Source: Nitrosomonadales bacterium (GTDB lineage Bacteria > Pseudomonadota > Gammaproteobacteria > Burkholderiales > Gallionellaceae). From it: a stretch of DNA of 64,000 nucleotides. Both the position numbers and the translations under genes were made by a program. Location of the stretch: NCBI GenBank assembly GCA_016214695.1, contig JACRNY010000001.1, forward strand, positions 620,001 to 684,000. Reading direction: 5' to 3'. This document shows, piece by piece, positions 8,009-17,851 of this stretch (position 1 is the first letter of the stretch; each line of letters begins with the position of its first letter). The notes below the pieces were generated by a model. That model searched no databases and was not told where the DNA came from. It worked only from the letters and a program-made list of their open reading frames with translations.

Positions 8009-9517
8009 ATGACCGCCCCCTTGCTCATCGCCAAGAACGACAAACATGAACTGGTATTGCTGCCGCAGATGGCCAACCGCCACGGCCTCATCACCGGCGC
8101 CACCGGCACCGGCAAAACGGTGACGCTGCAATCGCTGGCGGAGTCGTTCAGCCGCATCGGCGTGCCGGTGTTCATGTCCGACATCAAGGGCGACCTCTCC
8201 GGCATCTCCAAGATCGGCGGCGGCAACGCCAAGGTGCAGGCACGCGTCGAGCAACTGAAGCTGGAAGGCTACGAGCATCGCGCCTTTCCGGTGACATTCT
8301 GGGACGTGGAAGGCAAGCAGGGCCACCCGGTGCGCGCCACCGTGTCCGACATGGGGCCGCTGCTGCTCGGGCGCATGCTCAACCTCAACGACACGCAACA
8401 GGGTGTGCTCACGCTGGTGTTCAAGATCGCCGACGACAACGGCATGCTGCTGCTCGACTTCAAGGACCTGCGCGCCATGGTGCAGCATGTGGGCGACAAC
8501 GCGAAGGACTTCACCACCGAATACGGCAACATCTCCACCGCCAGCATAGGCGCCATCCAGCGCGGCCTGCTGGAACTCTCCAGCCAGGGCGGCGAGCAAC
8601 TCTTCGGCGAGCCCATGCTCAACATCGACGACCTGATGCAGACCGACCGCGGCGCGGGCATGGTCAACATCCTCGCCGCCGACAAGCTGATGCAGTCGCC
8701 CAAGGTGTATTCGACGCTGCTGCTGTGGCTGCTGTCCGAGCTGTTCGAAAACCTGCCCGAGGCGGGCGACCTGGAGAAACCCAAGCTGGTGTTCTTCTTC
8801 GACGAGGCGCACCTGCTGTTCAACGACGCACCCGCCGCACTGGTGGACAAGATCGAGCAGGTGGTGCGCCTGATCCGCTCCAAGGGCGTGGGCGTGTACT
8901 TCATCACGCAGAACCCGGCCGACGTGCCGGACAAGATCCTGAGCCAGCTCGGCAACCGCGTGCAGCACGCGCTGCGCGCCTTCTCGGTACGCGACCAGAA
9001 AGCCGTGCGCGCCGCCGCCGAGACCATGCGCGACAACCCGGAACTGGACGAACAGGCCGCCATCACCGAGCTCGGCGTGGGCGAGGCTCTGGTCTCGCTG
9101 CTGAACGAAAAGGGCACACCGACCATCGTCGAGCGCGCGCTCATCGTGCCGCCGCAGGCGCATATCGGGCCGATCACGGAAGCCGAACGCGCCGCCCTCA
9201 TCCAGTCGTCGCTGCTGGCCGGGCATTATGAAAAAGCGGTCGACCGCGAATCGGCCTACGAGATCATCAAGGGACGTACGGAAGAGAAACAGGCCGAGGC
9301 GGAAAAAGCCGCCCCCGCCGCAGAGAGTACCGGCGGCGGACTCGGCGGCATGCTGGGCGGCATGCTGGGTGGCGGCACTTCGCGTCGCCAGAGCGCGGGC
9401 GAAGCCATGGTGAAGAGCGTGGTGCGCACCGTCGGTGCCGAGCTCGGACGGCAACTTGTGCGCGGCGTGCTCGGCTCATTGATGGGCGGCTCCACCTCGG
9501 CGCGCCGCCGCCGTTGA
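8009..9517 (+). CDS. yjgR: HerA/YjgR-type ATPase (DUF853 family)
   Basis: A 502-residue P-loop ATPase related to the HerA/FtsK helicase-translocase group. Walker A GATGTGKT is near residues 29-36, Walker [13 protein letters not shown] near 255-266, and a sensor-like [11 protein letters not shown] follows. The tail has a Gly-rich block with repeated GGMLGG before a short basic end. The ATG at 8009 is chosen because AGAAGGA lies about ten bases upstream; the open frame extends further but without a signal. The biological role of this family is not established. It heads a run of three close genes with the methyltransferase and the repair protein. Confidence 0.88.
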   Translation: MTAPLLIAKNDKHELVLLPQMANRHGLITGATGTGKTVTLQSLAESFSRIGVPVFMSDIKGDLSGISKIGGGNAKVQARVEQLKLEGYEHRAFPVTFWDVEGKQGHPVRATVSDMGPLLLGRMLNLNDTQQGVLTLVFKIADDNGMLLLDFKDLRAMVQHVGDNAKDFTTEYGNISTASIGAIQRGLLELSSQGGEQLFGEPMLNIDDLMQTDRGAGMVNILAADKLMQSPKVYSTLLLWLLSELFENLPEAGDLEKPKLVFFFDEAHLLFNDAPAALVDKIEQVVRLIRSKGVGVYFITQNPADVPDKILSQLGNRVQHALRAFSVRDQKAVRAAAETMRDNPELDEQAAITELGVGEALVSLLNEKGTPTIVERALIVPPQAHIGPITEAERAALIQSSLLAGHYEKAVDRESAYEIIKGRTEEKQAEAEKAAPAAESTGGGLGGMLGGMLGGGTSRRQSAGEAMVKSVVRTVGAELGRQLVRGVLGSLMGGSTSARRRR

Positions 9518-9518
9518 T

Positions 9519-10148
9519 ATGGAACAGGTCAGACGCGATTTCGAAGCGGTCGCTTCGCGCTGGGACAGCAATCCGACGCGCGTGAGGATCGCGCATGACG
9601 TGGGCGATGCCATCATGCGCATGCTGAAGCTGACGCCACAGATGGATGTGCTGGACTACGGCTGCGGCACCGGACTGCTGGCGATGCAGCTGCAAGCGCA
9701 TGTGCGCTCCGTCACCGGCGCGGACAGCTCGCCCGCGATGATCGCCGTGCTGAACGACAAGATCGCCACACTCAAGCCCGGCAATGTCAGCACACAACGG
9801 GTCGATTTCGAACGCGGCGCGCATGCCCGCGGCGAATACGACCTCATCGTGAGCAGCATGGTGACGCACCATGTACCCGACACCGCCGCGCTGTTCAAGG
9901 AATGGAAACTCCTGCTCAAACCGCACGGCCAGATCGCCTTCGCCGATCTCGATAGCGAGGATGGTTCTTTCCATGGCGACAACACCGGCGTGTTCCACCT
10001 CGGCTTCGACCGCGCCGCATTGCGCATGCTGCTGCTCGCGGAAGGTTATGCCGACGTGCGCGATGCCACCGCGACGGTGGTGCACAAGGAAGTGGATGGC
10101 CAGACGCGCGAGTTCCCCATCTTCCTCATCGTGGCACGCCTCACCTGA
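9519..10148 (+). CDS. Class I SAM-dependent methyltransferase
   Basis: A 209-residue protein. The SAM-binding motif LDYGCGTGLLAMQL is near residues 45-58, followed by an acidic loop-2 position (GADSS) and a post-I strand. It belongs to the UbiE/small-molecule methyltransferase style. The substrate is unknown. It starts two bases after the yjgR stop and ends one base before the next gene, so it is part of the same transcription unit. Confidence 0.85.
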   Translation: MEQVRRDFEAVASRWDSNPTRVRIAHDVGDAIMRMLKLTPQMDVLDYGCGTGLLAMQLQAHVRSVTGADSSPAMIAVLNDKIATLKPGNVSTQRVDFERGAHARGEYDLIVSSMVTHHVPDTAALFKEWKLLLKPHGQIAFADLDSEDGSFHGDNTGVFHLGFDRAALRMLLLAEGYADVRDATATVVHKEVDGQTREFPIFLIVARLT

Positions 10149-10149
10149 G

Positions 10150-10857
10150 ATGGCCGCCGTGCTTCCCATCCAGAAACAACTGCGCGCCCTCGCCTCGCCC
10201 GAGGTCGCGCGCATCCAGCAAGGCTTCTTCAAGACCGGGCCGGGACAATACGGCGAGGGCGATGTGTTCCTCGGCATCAAGGTGCCGGTGTTGCGCGGTC
10301 TGGCGAAACAGCAGCGTGCTGCGGGACTGGATGAGGTGCAGACCCTGCTCGATTCGCAGTACCACGAGGAGCGCGTGTTCGCGTTGCTGCTGCTGATGCA
10401 GTTCTATCTGCGTGCCGACGAGTCCGGCCGGCAGGCCGCGTACGATCTCTACCTTGCCGACACCCACCGCATCAACAACTGGGACCTGGTCGACATCTCC
10501 GCGCCGCACATCGTCGGCAGGCATCTGCAAGACAGACCGCGCAAGGTGCTGCACCGGATGGCGAAGTCGGCTTCATTGTGGGAGCGGCGTATTGCCATCA
10601 TCGCCACTTTCCATTTCATCCGCCTGAACGATTTTGCCGACACACTGCATATCGCGGCGACGCTGCTGCATGACGAGCACGACCTGATGCACAAGGCCGT
10701 GGGCTGGATGCTGCGCGAGGTCGGCAAACGCGACCTCGCCGCCGAAGAGAACTTCCTCCAGTCGCATTACCGCGACATGCCGCGCACCATGCTGCGCTAT
10801 GCCATCGAGCGCTTCCCGGAAACAAAACGAAAAAACTATCTATACGGAAAGGTGTAG
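10150..10857 (+). CDS. DNA alkylation repair protein, AlkD-like HEAT-repeat glycosylase
   Basis: A 235-residue all-helical protein of the DNA alkylation repair family (AlkC/AlkD type). Recognisable pieces are GVKVPVLRGLAK-like GIKVPVLRGLAKQQ (about 40), NNWDLVDISAPHIVG (about 110), WERRIAIIATFHFI (about 143) and the end RYAIERFPETKRKNYLYGKV. Such proteins excise N3- and N7-alkylated bases without base flipping. The ATG follows the methyltransferase stop by one base; the frame opens earlier but overlaps the previous gene. Confidence 0.9.
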   Translation: MAAVLPIQKQLRALASPEVARIQQGFFKTGPGQYGEGDVFLGIKVPVLRGLAKQQRAAGLDEVQTLLDSQYHEERVFALLLLMQFYLRADESGRQAAYDLYLADTHRINNWDLVDISAPHIVGRHLQDRPRKVLHRMAKSASLWERRIAIIATFHFIRLNDFADTLHIAATLLHDEHDLMHKAVGWMLREVGKRDLAAEENFLQSHYRDMPRTMLRYAIERFPETKRKNYLYGKV

Positions 10858-10956
10858 AATTCCACTAAGGAATTCAGACAATGCATTCCGGCCAATGTAG
10901 CCGGAATGACAAGGTAATAGAGCGCAATGCTGCACACCGGGGAGGACGGCACAGGC

Positions 10957-13900
10957 ATGATTCGCGCATTTCAAAATCTCAGCTTGAAGACCAGGGTCGC
11001 CGTGTTCACCCTGGGCATGCTGTTGCTCGCCATCGGCACGCTCACTTGGCAGTTCTCGACCCACCTGCGCCAGGAGCTGGAAGAAAAACTGTCGCGGCAA
11101 CAGTATTCCGAAGTATCCGCCGTGGCGGAGCGCATCGACAATGCCGTGCAACTGCGCATCGACACGCTTGCAATGACCGCCCAGGCCATCACGCCGCAGA
11201 TGCTGGCACAGCGGGAGCGGGTGAACGCCTTTCTGTCCGGGCGCAAGGCGATCTACAAGCTGTACACCTTGGGCCTCTTCGTCATTTCCGCCAACGGGAA
11301 AGTGCTCGCCGACCATCCGCGCACGGCCGACAGGGCCGGGGCCGATCACAGTCAGGCCGATTTCTTCCGCCAGGTGATGACGACAGGCAAACCTGCCATC
11401 TCCCGGCCCGGCCCGGGGCTCTTCGCGAACGAGCCCAGTGTCATGATCGCTGTGCCGATACTCGGCCAGGGCGACAGGATCGTCGGCGTCCTCGCCGGTG
11501 CGGTCAGCCTGACCGACGGCAGCCTGCTGAAAGCGCTCGATAGCAGCACGCCCCCCGACGCCAACGACTATCTGCTCGTTTCCCCGCGTGACAATCTGTT
11601 CGTCGCCGCAACGGACAGGAGCAGAGTGCTGCAGCCGCTGCCCTCTCCCGGCGAGAACGGGATGCATGACCGCTACATGAGCGGCTTCGAGGGTTCGGGC
11701 ATCACGATCGGTTCGCGCGGCGAGGAGGAACTCAGCTCGGCGAAACAAATCCCCAGCGCAGGCTGGTTCCTCGTCGGCCTGATGCCCGCTGCGCAGGCGT
11801 TCGAGCGCATCGCCCACATCCGCAACGAGGCGATGCAGGTCGCCGGCGGCGTCACCCTGCTGACCATCGCGCTGTTCTGGCTGTTCCTGCGCCACGAACT
11901 CTCCTTTCTCACCCGCTCCAGCGAACTGATCGGGCAACTCTCCAACAGCCGGAAGGCCGCGTTGCGCGGCATCCCGCTGTCCGGCAGCCCGGAGATACGC
12001 CAGCTGCAAACCAGCTTCAACCGGCTGCAGGAACATATCGCCCAGGATGAACATGTGCTGCAGGAGGACAAGGCGCTCTATCAGTCGATGTTCACCAACA
12101 ACACCTCGATCAAGCTGTTGATCGATCCCCGCGACGGGCGCATCGTGGATGCCAACCCGGCCGCGGCCGCCTATTACGGCTGGTCGGTCTCGACCCTGCG
12201 CCAGATGCATATCACCGACATCAACACCCTGCCTCCGCACGCCGTGTTGCAGGAGATGGAATCGGCCAGAGCCGAGGAACGCCGCTTCTTCCGCTTCCGG
12301 CACCGGCTGGCATCGGGCGAGATACGCGATGTCGAAGTACATTCCGGCCACGTGGACTATCACGGCCGCGACCTGCTCTACTCCATCATCAACGATGTGA
12401 CCGAACGCGAACAGGCCCTGCACCGGGAAAAGATCCGCAGTGAGGTGCTGGAGATGCTGGCCAGAGGGGGCGATCTGGGCGACATCCTCGGTGCCATCGT
12501 CAGACAGATAGAGGCCGAACAAGCGCAGGCGCTGTGTTCCATCCTGCTGCTGGACAAGGACGGCAAGCATCTGCGGGTCGGCGCCGCCCCGAGCCTGCCC
12601 GATTTCTACAACGATGCCATACAGGGTTTCGAGATCGGTGCCGGACGCGGCTCCTGCGGGCATGCCGCCGCCACCGGAGAACGCATCGTCGTCGCCGACA
12701 TCCGGACGCACCCCAACTGGGCGCCATACCGGGACATCGCGGCACAAGCCGGGCTGGCTTCCTGCTGGGCGGAACCGGTCTTCTCGTCGAAAGGCTGGAT
12801 AGTCGGAACACTGGCCTTGTATCAGCGCCAAGTCTCCACCCCCAGCGAAATGCAGACCAAACTCGTCGAAGAGATGGCGAAGATCGTCGGCATCGCGGTC
12901 GAGCGCAAACAGGACGAGGAGGAGCTGCGGCTCGCCTCCACCGTGTTCCAGGCCAGCCCGGAGGCCATCGTCATCACCGACGAGAACAACAGGATAGTCG
13001 CGGTCAATCCCGCATTCACGCGCATCACACAATACGAGGCGCACGAAGCCATTGGCCACGATCCCAAACTGCTGAGCTCCGGGCAACAGGGCAAGGAGTT
13101 CTACAACGCGATGTGGACGGCCATCCAGACCTTCGGCAGCTGGCAGGGCGAGATCGTCAACCGCCGCAAGAGCGGCGAGCACTACTCGGAATGGCTGACC
13201 ATCAACACCGTGCGCGACGAGAACGGCGAGGTGCGCCAGCGCATCGCCATCTTCTCCGACATCACCGACAAGAAGCGCAGCGAAGAGATCATCTGGCGGC
13301 AGGCCAACTACGACGTGCTCACCGGCCTGCCCAATCGCCGCCTGTTCCATGACCGGCTGATGCAGGAACTCAAGCGCGAAGGGCGCGAACAGAATTCGCT
13401 GGCATTGATGTTCATCGACCTCGACCATTTCAAGGAGGTGAACGACACGCTGGGTCATGAATCGGGGGACAACCTGCTGGTACAGGCATCGCGACGCATC
13501 GCCGGCTGCATCCGCGAATCGGATACGCTGGCGCGGCTGGGCGGTGACGAGTTCACCGTCATCCTGCCGGGCCTGGCCGACCTGAAACGCCTGGGCGCAC
13601 TGGCCGACACCATCATCCACGTCCTCGCCAAACCGTTCATGATCGGCGAGACCAGCGCCTACGTCTCGGCCAGTATCGGCATCACCATCTACCCGCAGGA
13701 TGCGGACAACCTGTCCGCATTATTGAAAAATGCGGACCAGGCGATGTACGTGGCCAAGGGGCGCGGACGCAACCAGTACAGCTACTTCACCGCCTCGATG
13801 CAGGAAGCCGCGCAGACGCGCCTGCTGCTCAGCAACGACCTGCGCCGCGCGCTCGACGGCGGCCAGTTCGAGGTCTACTACCAACCTATCATCGACATGG

Positions 13901-14601
13901 CGACCGGACTGCCGACCAAGGCCGAAGCCCTGCTGCGTTGGCATCACCCCAAACTCGGTTTCGTCAGTCCGGCCGTCTTCATCCCGCTGGCGGAGGAGAT
14001 CGGCATCATCAACACCATCGGCGACTGGGTGTTCCGCCAGGCTGCGCTCAAAGCCAAGCACTGGTGCGCCAGCAAGGACAGCCGTCTCGCCGCCATGCAG
14101 ATCAGCGTGAACAAATCGCCGCGCCAGTTCATCACCGGCGACAGCAATCTCGGCCTGCTCGACTGGCTGCGCGCACTCGACATCCCGCCCTCCTGCATCG
14201 TGGTGGAGATCACCGAGGGACTGCTGATGGACGACCGCGCCGAGGTGCAGGAGAAACTGCTGGCTTTCCGCGATGCCGGCATCCAGGTATCGCTGGACGA
14301 TTTCGGCACCGGCTACTCGGCCATGTCCTATCTGCAGCGTTTCGACATCGACTATCTCAAGATCGACCAGTCGTTCGTGCGCGACATGGTGAGCAATCCG
14401 GGCGACCATGCCATCGCCGAGGCGATCATCGTCATGGCGCACAAACTGGGCATGAAAGTGGTGGCTGAAGGAGTGGAGACAGTGGAGCAACGCGACATAC
14501 TGATCGCCGCCGGGTGTGATTACGGACAGGGATACCTGTTCGCCAAACCGATGCCGGCAGACCAGTTCGATCTTTTCCTGAACAACGCCGTCGCTGCCTA
14601 A
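10957..14601 (+). CDS. Membrane sensor with Cache, PAS, GAF, PAS, GGDEF and EAL domains
   Basis: A 1214-residue c-di-GMP enzyme. Approximate order: TM1 (10-32), periplasmic Cache-like sensor (35-290), TM2 (294-314), linker, PAS (375-490), GAF (490-650), PAS (655-775), GGDEF (780-945), EAL (953-1211). The cyclase half has RLGGDEF with the RESD inhibitory site five residues before it. The EAL half has EALLRW, DDFGTGYS, KIDQSF and EGVET, so both halves look catalytically intact. The ATG at 10957 is preferred over the one at 10927 because GGGGAGGA lies before it. The last four bases overlap the arfB stop on the other strand. Confidence 0.93.
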   Translation: MIRAFQNLSLKTRVAVFTLGMLLLAIGTLTWQFSTHLRQELEEKLSRQQYSEVSAVAERIDNAVQLRIDTLAMTAQAITPQMLAQRERVNAFLSGRKAIYKLYTLGLFVISANGKVLADHPRTADRAGADHSQADFFRQVMTTGKPAISRPGPGLFANEPSVMIAVPILGQGDRIVGVLAGAVSLTDGSLLKALDSSTPPDANDYLLVSPRDNLFVAATDRSRVLQPLPSPGENGMHDRYMSGFEGSGITIGSRGEEELSSAKQIPSAGWFLVGLMPAAQAFERIAHIRNEAMQVAGGVTLLTIALFWLFLRHELSFLTRSSELIGQLSNSRKAALRGIPLSGSPEIRQLQTSFNRLQEHIAQDEHVLQEDKALYQSMFTNNTSIKLLIDPRDGRIVDANPAAAAYYGWSVSTLRQMHITDINTLPPHAVLQEMESARAEERRFFRFRHRLASGEIRDVEVHSGHVDYHGRDLLYSIINDVTEREQALHREKIRSEVLEMLARGGDLGDILGAIVRQIEAEQAQALCSILLLDKDGKHLRVGAAPSLPDFYNDAIQGFEIGAGRGSCGHAAATGERIVVADIRTHPNWAPYRDIAAQAGLASCWAEPVFSSKGWIVGTLALYQRQVSTPSEMQTKLVEEMAKIVGIAVERKQDEEELRLASTVFQASPEAIVITDENNRIVAVNPAFTRITQYEAHEAIGHDPKLLSSGQQGKEFYNAMWTAIQTFGSWQGEIVNRRKSGEHYSEWLTINTVRDENGEVRQRIAIFSDITDKKRSEEIIWRQANYDVLTGLPNRRLFHDRLMQELKREGREQNSLALMFIDLDHFKEVNDTLGHESGDNLLVQASRRIAGCIRESDTLARLGGDEFTVILPGLADLKRLGALADTIIHVLAKPFMIGETSAYVSASIGITIYPQDADNLSALLKNADQAMYVAKGRGRNQYSYFTASMQEAAQTRLLLSNDLRRALDGGQFEVYYQPIIDMATGLPTKAEALLRWHHPKLGFVSPAVFIPLAEEIGIINTIGDWVFRQAALKAKHWCASKDSRLAAMQISVNKSPRQFITGDSNLGLLDWLRALDIPPSCIVVEITEGLLMDDRAEVQEKLLAFRDAGIQVSLDDFGTGYSAMSYLQRFDIDYLKIDQSFVRDMVSNPGDHAIAEAIIVMAHKLGMKVVAEGVETVEQRDILIAAGCDYGQGYLFAKPMPADQFDLFLNNAVAA

Positions 14602-15011
14602 TCCGTCACCCTGCCGCGCAGCGACTTCGTCGCGCCGTGCCTGACCTTGCTGTCGACACGTTTCTTCTGCGCACTGCGGCTGGGCTTGGTGGCGACACGC
14701 TTCTTCGGCGGCACCGCCACCGATTGCAGCAGCGCCTTCAACCGCCGCAGCGCTTCGTTGCGGTTCTGCTCCTGATTGCGGTATTCCTGCGCCTTGATGA
14801 CGACCACACCATCCCTGGTGATGCGCTGGTCGTTGAGTTGCGCCAGACGCTCCTTCATCTCCGCCGGCAACGACGAAGCACCGATATCGAAGCGCAGATG
14901 CACCGCACTCGACACCTTGTTCACGTTCTGCCCGCCCGCGCCCTGCGCGCGCACCGCGCTCAGCTCGATCTCGCGCTCGGGGATGGTGACGTTGTGCGCG
15001 ATGTACAACAT
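14598..15011 (-). CDS. arfB: Alternative ribosome-rescue factor B (peptidyl-tRNA hydrolase)
   Basis: A 137-residue protein. AQGAGGQNVNKVSSAVHLRF contains the catalytic GGQ near residues 26-28, and the C-terminal 45 residues are Lys/Arg-rich, as needed to thread into an empty mRNA channel. The length fits ArfB (YaeJ) rather than a full release factor. It releases peptides on stalled ribosomes. It sits just downstream of ybcJ and prfC, another translation-release gene. Confidence 0.93.
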   Translation of the reverse strand: MLYIAHNVTIPEREIELSAVRAQGAGGQNVNKVSSAVHLRFDIGASSLPAEMKERLAQLNDQRITRDGVVVIKAQEYRNQEQNRNEALRRLKALLQSVAVPPKKRVATKPSRSAQKKRVDSKVRHGATKSLRGRVTD

Positions 15012-15014
15012 GGT

Positions 15015-15230
15015 TTAAGCGAGCACCCGGATCTGCACATCGCCCAGATTCACCACCTGTCCGGCGCGTATCTTCGCCGTCTTGCGCGATTCCACCTGTC
15101 TGTCGACGGAAACCAGCCCCTCCGCCACCAGCGCCTTGCCGGCACCGCCGCTGTCGCACACGCCCGCGAGCTTGAGCAGCTGGTTCAGTTCGATAAAATC
15201 TCCGCGCAGTTGAAAGTCGATCTGCTGCAT
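15015..15230 (-). CDS. ybcJ: S4-domain RNA-binding protein, YbcJ family
   Basis: A 71-residue protein that is almost only an S4-like RNA-binding fold: FIELNQLLKLAGVCDSGGAGKALVAEGLVSVDR followed by RAGQVVNLGDVQIRVLA (read as two pieces). The function of YbcJ is not established; S4 domains bind structured RNA. The ATG overlaps the prfC stop as TGATG, and arfB follows three bases later, giving a three-gene translation-related unit. Confidence 0.88.
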   Translation of the reverse strand: MQQIDFQLRGDFIELNQLLKLAGVCDSGGAGKALVAEGLVSVDRQVESRKTAKIRAGQVVNLGDVQIRVLA

Positions 15231-16861
15231 CAGAGTTTCACCGCGTGTTCACGCGTGGTATGGAAAACCACTTTCGGCCAGCGCTCCTGCGTCAGTCGCA
15301 GGTTGACGCTGTTCGGCGCAAGGTAGGCCAGATTGCCCGCCGCATCGACGGCGAGGTTGTGCGACAGCGCTTTCTGGAAATCGGCGAATATCCTGGCATC
15401 GTCGCAGGTCACCCAGCGCGCGGTGTTCACGCTGCATCCTTCGAACATCGCATCGACGCCGTATTCGCCCTGCAGACGGCTGGCCACCACGTCGAACTGC
15501 AGCATGCCGACCGCGCCGAGAATGAGGTCGCCGCCGTCCACCGGCTTGAACACCTGCACCGCGCCCTCCTCGCCCAGTTGCTGCAACCCTTTGTGCAGCT
15601 GCTTCACCTTCATCGGGTTGCGGATGCGCACGGTCTGGAAATGGTCCGGCGCGAAATACGGGATGCCGGTGAACTGCAGCATCTCGCCTTCGGAGAAACT
15701 GTCGCCGATCTGCATGTTGCCGTGGTTGGGCAGGCCGATGATGTCGCCGGCGAACGCCTCTTCCACCAGTTCGCGCGACGAGGCCATGAACGTCACCACG
15801 CTGGACACGCGGATCTCCTTGCCGATGCGCAGATGCTTCATCTTCATGCCGCGCTCGAAGTGGCCGGAACACACGCGCAGGAAAGCGATGCGGTCGCGGT
15901 GGTTGGCATCCATGTTGGCCTGGATCTTGAACACGAAGCCGGAGAACTTCTGCTCGCTGGGATCGACCTTGCGCACCGAGGCATCGCGCTCGCGCGGCGC
16001 GGGCGCCCACTCCAGCAACGCGTTCAGAATCTCGCGCACGCCGAAGTTATTGATGGCGGAACCGAAGAACACCGGCGTCTGTTTGCCGTCGAGGAAGCGC
16101 TGCAGGTCGAAGGGATGCGATGCGCCGTGCACCAGCTCCACTTCCATCTTGAGCTGCTCGATCTCCAGCGGGAAACGCTCGGCCAGCACGGGGTTGTCGA
16201 TACCCTTGATGACTTCCACTTCGCCGTCGGCGCGCTCCTCGCCCGGCGTGAACAGCAGGATCTCGTCGCGCAGCAGGTGGTACACACCGCGGAAGGTCTT
16301 GCCCATGCCCACCGGCCAGGTCACCGGCGCGCACTGTATCTTCAGCACCGACTCGACCTCGTCCAGCAGCTCCAGCGGATCGCGCACCTCGCGGTCCATC
16401 TTGTTCATGAAGGTGAGGATGGGCGTGTCGCGCATGCGGCACACGTCCAGCAGCTTGATGGTCTGCGTCTCCACGCCCTTGGCCGCGTCGATCACCATCA
16501 GCGCGGAGTCCACGGCGGTGAGCACTCGGTAGGTGTCCTCGGAGAAATCCTGGTGACCGGGCGTGTCGAGCAGGTTCACCACATGGTCGCGGTACTCGAA
16601 CTGCATCACCGACGAGGCGACCGAGATGCCGCGCTGCTTCTCGATCTCGAGGAAGTCGGAGGTCGCATGGCGCCCGCTCTTGCGCGCCTTCACCGCGCCC
16701 GCCATCTGGATCGCGCCGGAGAACAGCAGCAGTTTTTCGGTGAGCGTGGTCTTGCCCGCGTCGGGGTGCGAGATGATGCCGAAGGTGCGACGGCGCGCGA
16801 CTTCGCGCGAAATCTGGTCGCGCGGGACGGCGCTGTTGGGGGTGACTACATCCTGATTCAT
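15230..16861 (-). CDS. prfC: Peptide chain release factor 3
   Basis: A 543-residue translational GTPase that removes RF1/RF2 from the ribosome after release. G1 is [16 protein letters not shown]3 is [14 protein letters not shown] and G4 is FMNKMDRE. The RF3-specific middle and C-terminal domains follow in normal length. It heads the prfC-ybcJ-arfB unit. About 60 bases separate its start from the vapC stop. Confidence 0.97.
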   Translation of the reverse strand: MNQDVVTPNSAVPRDQISREVARRRTFGIISHPDAGKTTLTEKLLLFSGAIQMAGAVKARKSGRHATSDFLEIEKQRGISVASSVMQFEYRDHVVNLLDTPGHQDFSEDTYRVLTAVDSALMVIDAAKGVETQTIKLLDVCRMRDTPILTFMNKMDREVRDPLELLDEVESVLKIQCAPVTWPVGMGKTFRGVYHLLRDEILLFTPGEERADGEVEVIKGIDNPVLAERFPLEIEQLKMEVELVHGASHPFDLQRFLDGKQTPVFFGSAINNFGVREILNALLEWAPAPRERDASVRKVDPSEQKFSGFVFKIQANMDANHRDRIAFLRVCSGHFERGMKMKHLRIGKEIRVSSVVTFMASSRELVEEAFAGDIIGLPNHGNMQIGDSFSEGEMLQFTGIPYFAPDHFQTVRIRNPMKVKQLHKGLQQLGEEGAVQVFKPVDGGDLILGAVGMLQFDVVASRLQGEYGVDAMFEGCSVNTARWVTCDDARIFADFQKALSHNLAVDAAGNLAYLAPNSVNLRLTQERWPKVVFHTTREHAVKL

Positions 16862-16923
16862 GGGGAAAACCTTGCGGCTGCGTTGCGAAAGGGCGCAAGT
16901 CTAATGGGTGGCGGGGAGGATGT

Positions 16924-17331
16924 CTAACCGCCCACCCAATTCTCCATCTTCAACCCCGGCACACGCCTGAATTCGGCCTCGTTATTGGTCACCAGAATGA
17001 ACTTGCCTGCCAGTGCATGCGCGGCGATCCACAGGTCGTTGTTACCGGTGAGCTTGCCGCTCGCCTGCAACTGCTGGCGTATCTTTCCGTAATGCGTCGA
17101 GACGTTCTCGTCGAGCGGCAGCACGGGTATCAGGGCGACAAGATGTTCCAGTATTTGCCGCGTCTCTTTCGGCCTGGAACTCTTCTCCGCACCGAAACAC
17201 AGTTCGCCGTAGGTGATGGCGGACATGGCGACCTTGCCGGGAGGCAGTTTGGAGAAGCGCGCCAGCACTTCCGGCGGGCGGTGTTTCTTGATGTAGATGC
17301 AGATATTGGTGTCGAGCAAGTAGCGCGACAC
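16924..17331 (-). CDS. vapC: VapC-type PIN-domain toxin ribonuclease
   Basis: A 135-residue PIN protein starting at GTG (translated SRYLLDTN after Met). Acidic metal ligands are visible in LLDTNICIYI, TYGELCFGAE and TGNNDLWIAAHAL, in the usual order. VapC enzymes cut specific tRNAs or rRNA when the antitoxin is lost. The GTG lies two bases after the vapB stop; a longer frame exists but overlaps vapB entirely. The fold is intact, so the toxin is probably functional. Confidence 0.92.
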   Translation of the reverse strand: MSRYLLDTNICIYIKKHRPPEVLARFSKLPPGKVAMSAITYGELCFGAEKSSRPKETRQILEHLVALIPVLPLDENVSTHYGKIRQQLQASGKLTGNNDLWIAAHALAGKFILVTNNEAEFRRVPGLKMENWVGG

Positions 17332-17333
17332 GA

Positions 17334-17561
17334 TTACAGCCCCATCCTCTCTTGCGGCAGGCTGTCCTCGCGTTCTGCCATGAAGTCGGCAGGCAAGGAT
17401 GCCAGCAAATGAAACGCCTGTTCCAGCGACCTGGCTTTCTTGCGCAGCACCAGTTCGTCGTCGCGCCGGAAGATCTCCACCTCGTCGGTATCGAACTGGA
17501 ATTCCGCCGGGATCCTCACTGCCTGCGAATTGCCGCTTTTGAACACTTTTGCCGTGCGCAT
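17334..17561 (-). CDS. vapB: VapB-type antitoxin, AbrB/SpoVT-like
   Basis: A 75-residue protein. The N-terminal swapped-hairpin DNA-binding domain is shown by AKVFKSGNSQAVRIPAEF (about 4-21). The C-terminal half is the toxin-binding tail. The ATG is fixed by GGAGGT five bases upstream. It is the first gene of the vapBC pair and would repress its own promoter in the region just to the right. It has no link to the CBASS island except being accessory. Confidence 0.92.
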   Translation of the reverse strand: MRTAKVFKSGNSQAVRIPAEFQFDTDEVEIFRRDDELVLRKKARSLEQAFHLLASLPADFMAEREDSLPQERMGL

Positions 17562-17625
17562 GATGCACCTCCATTGCGTAGATACGCAAAGTATATACAT
17601 CGCCGGACTTATTGCAAGCCTCGCG

Positions 17626-17820
17626 TCAGGCCAGCTTCGTTCGCCTCTCGCCGCAGCGCGCGCAACGCTCGCTGGTGACCAGCCTGCCCTGCTTCACGTC
17701 GAAGCGCTGGCCGGTCTCGATCTGCCATTTGTGGTGGCCGGAGCGGCACAGGGTGAGGCCGTCGGCTTTGTCCTGGCGGCGTTCGCGGCGGGCGCTCGCA
17801 AGGTTGATGATCTTGTTCAT
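17626..17820 (-). CDS. Small basic protein with a possible zinc ribbon
   Basis: A 64-residue protein. The Arg-rich N-terminal helix (ASARRERRQDKADG) is followed by CRSGHHKW and a C-terminal CARCGERR, giving Cys, two His, Cys and Cys as a plausible zinc site. The function is unknown. It lies between vapB and the Rossmann-PAS-GGDEF gene. There is no strong ribosome site, so the call rests on the conserved-looking motif. Confidence 0.6.
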   Translation of the reverse strand: MNKIINLASARRERRQDKADGLTLCRSGHHKWQIETGQRFDVKQGRLVTSERCARCGERRTKLA

Positions 17821-17851
17821 GGCGGGTGACGCGTCGGCAGGCGAAAAGGGA

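Noticed and set aside
10840-13620. Minus-strand open frame of 926 codons under the large GGDEF-EAL gene
   Set aside because: Shadow frame; the translated plus-strand gene has clear domains throughout, the minus-strand product has none.
15245-16927. Plus-strand 560-codon frame over prfC
   Set aside because: His/Arg-rich shadow without motifs; prfC is certain.
16924-17561. vapBC as part of the CBASS defence island
   Set aside because: It lies about 14 kb away behind core genes, with no shared regulation visible.
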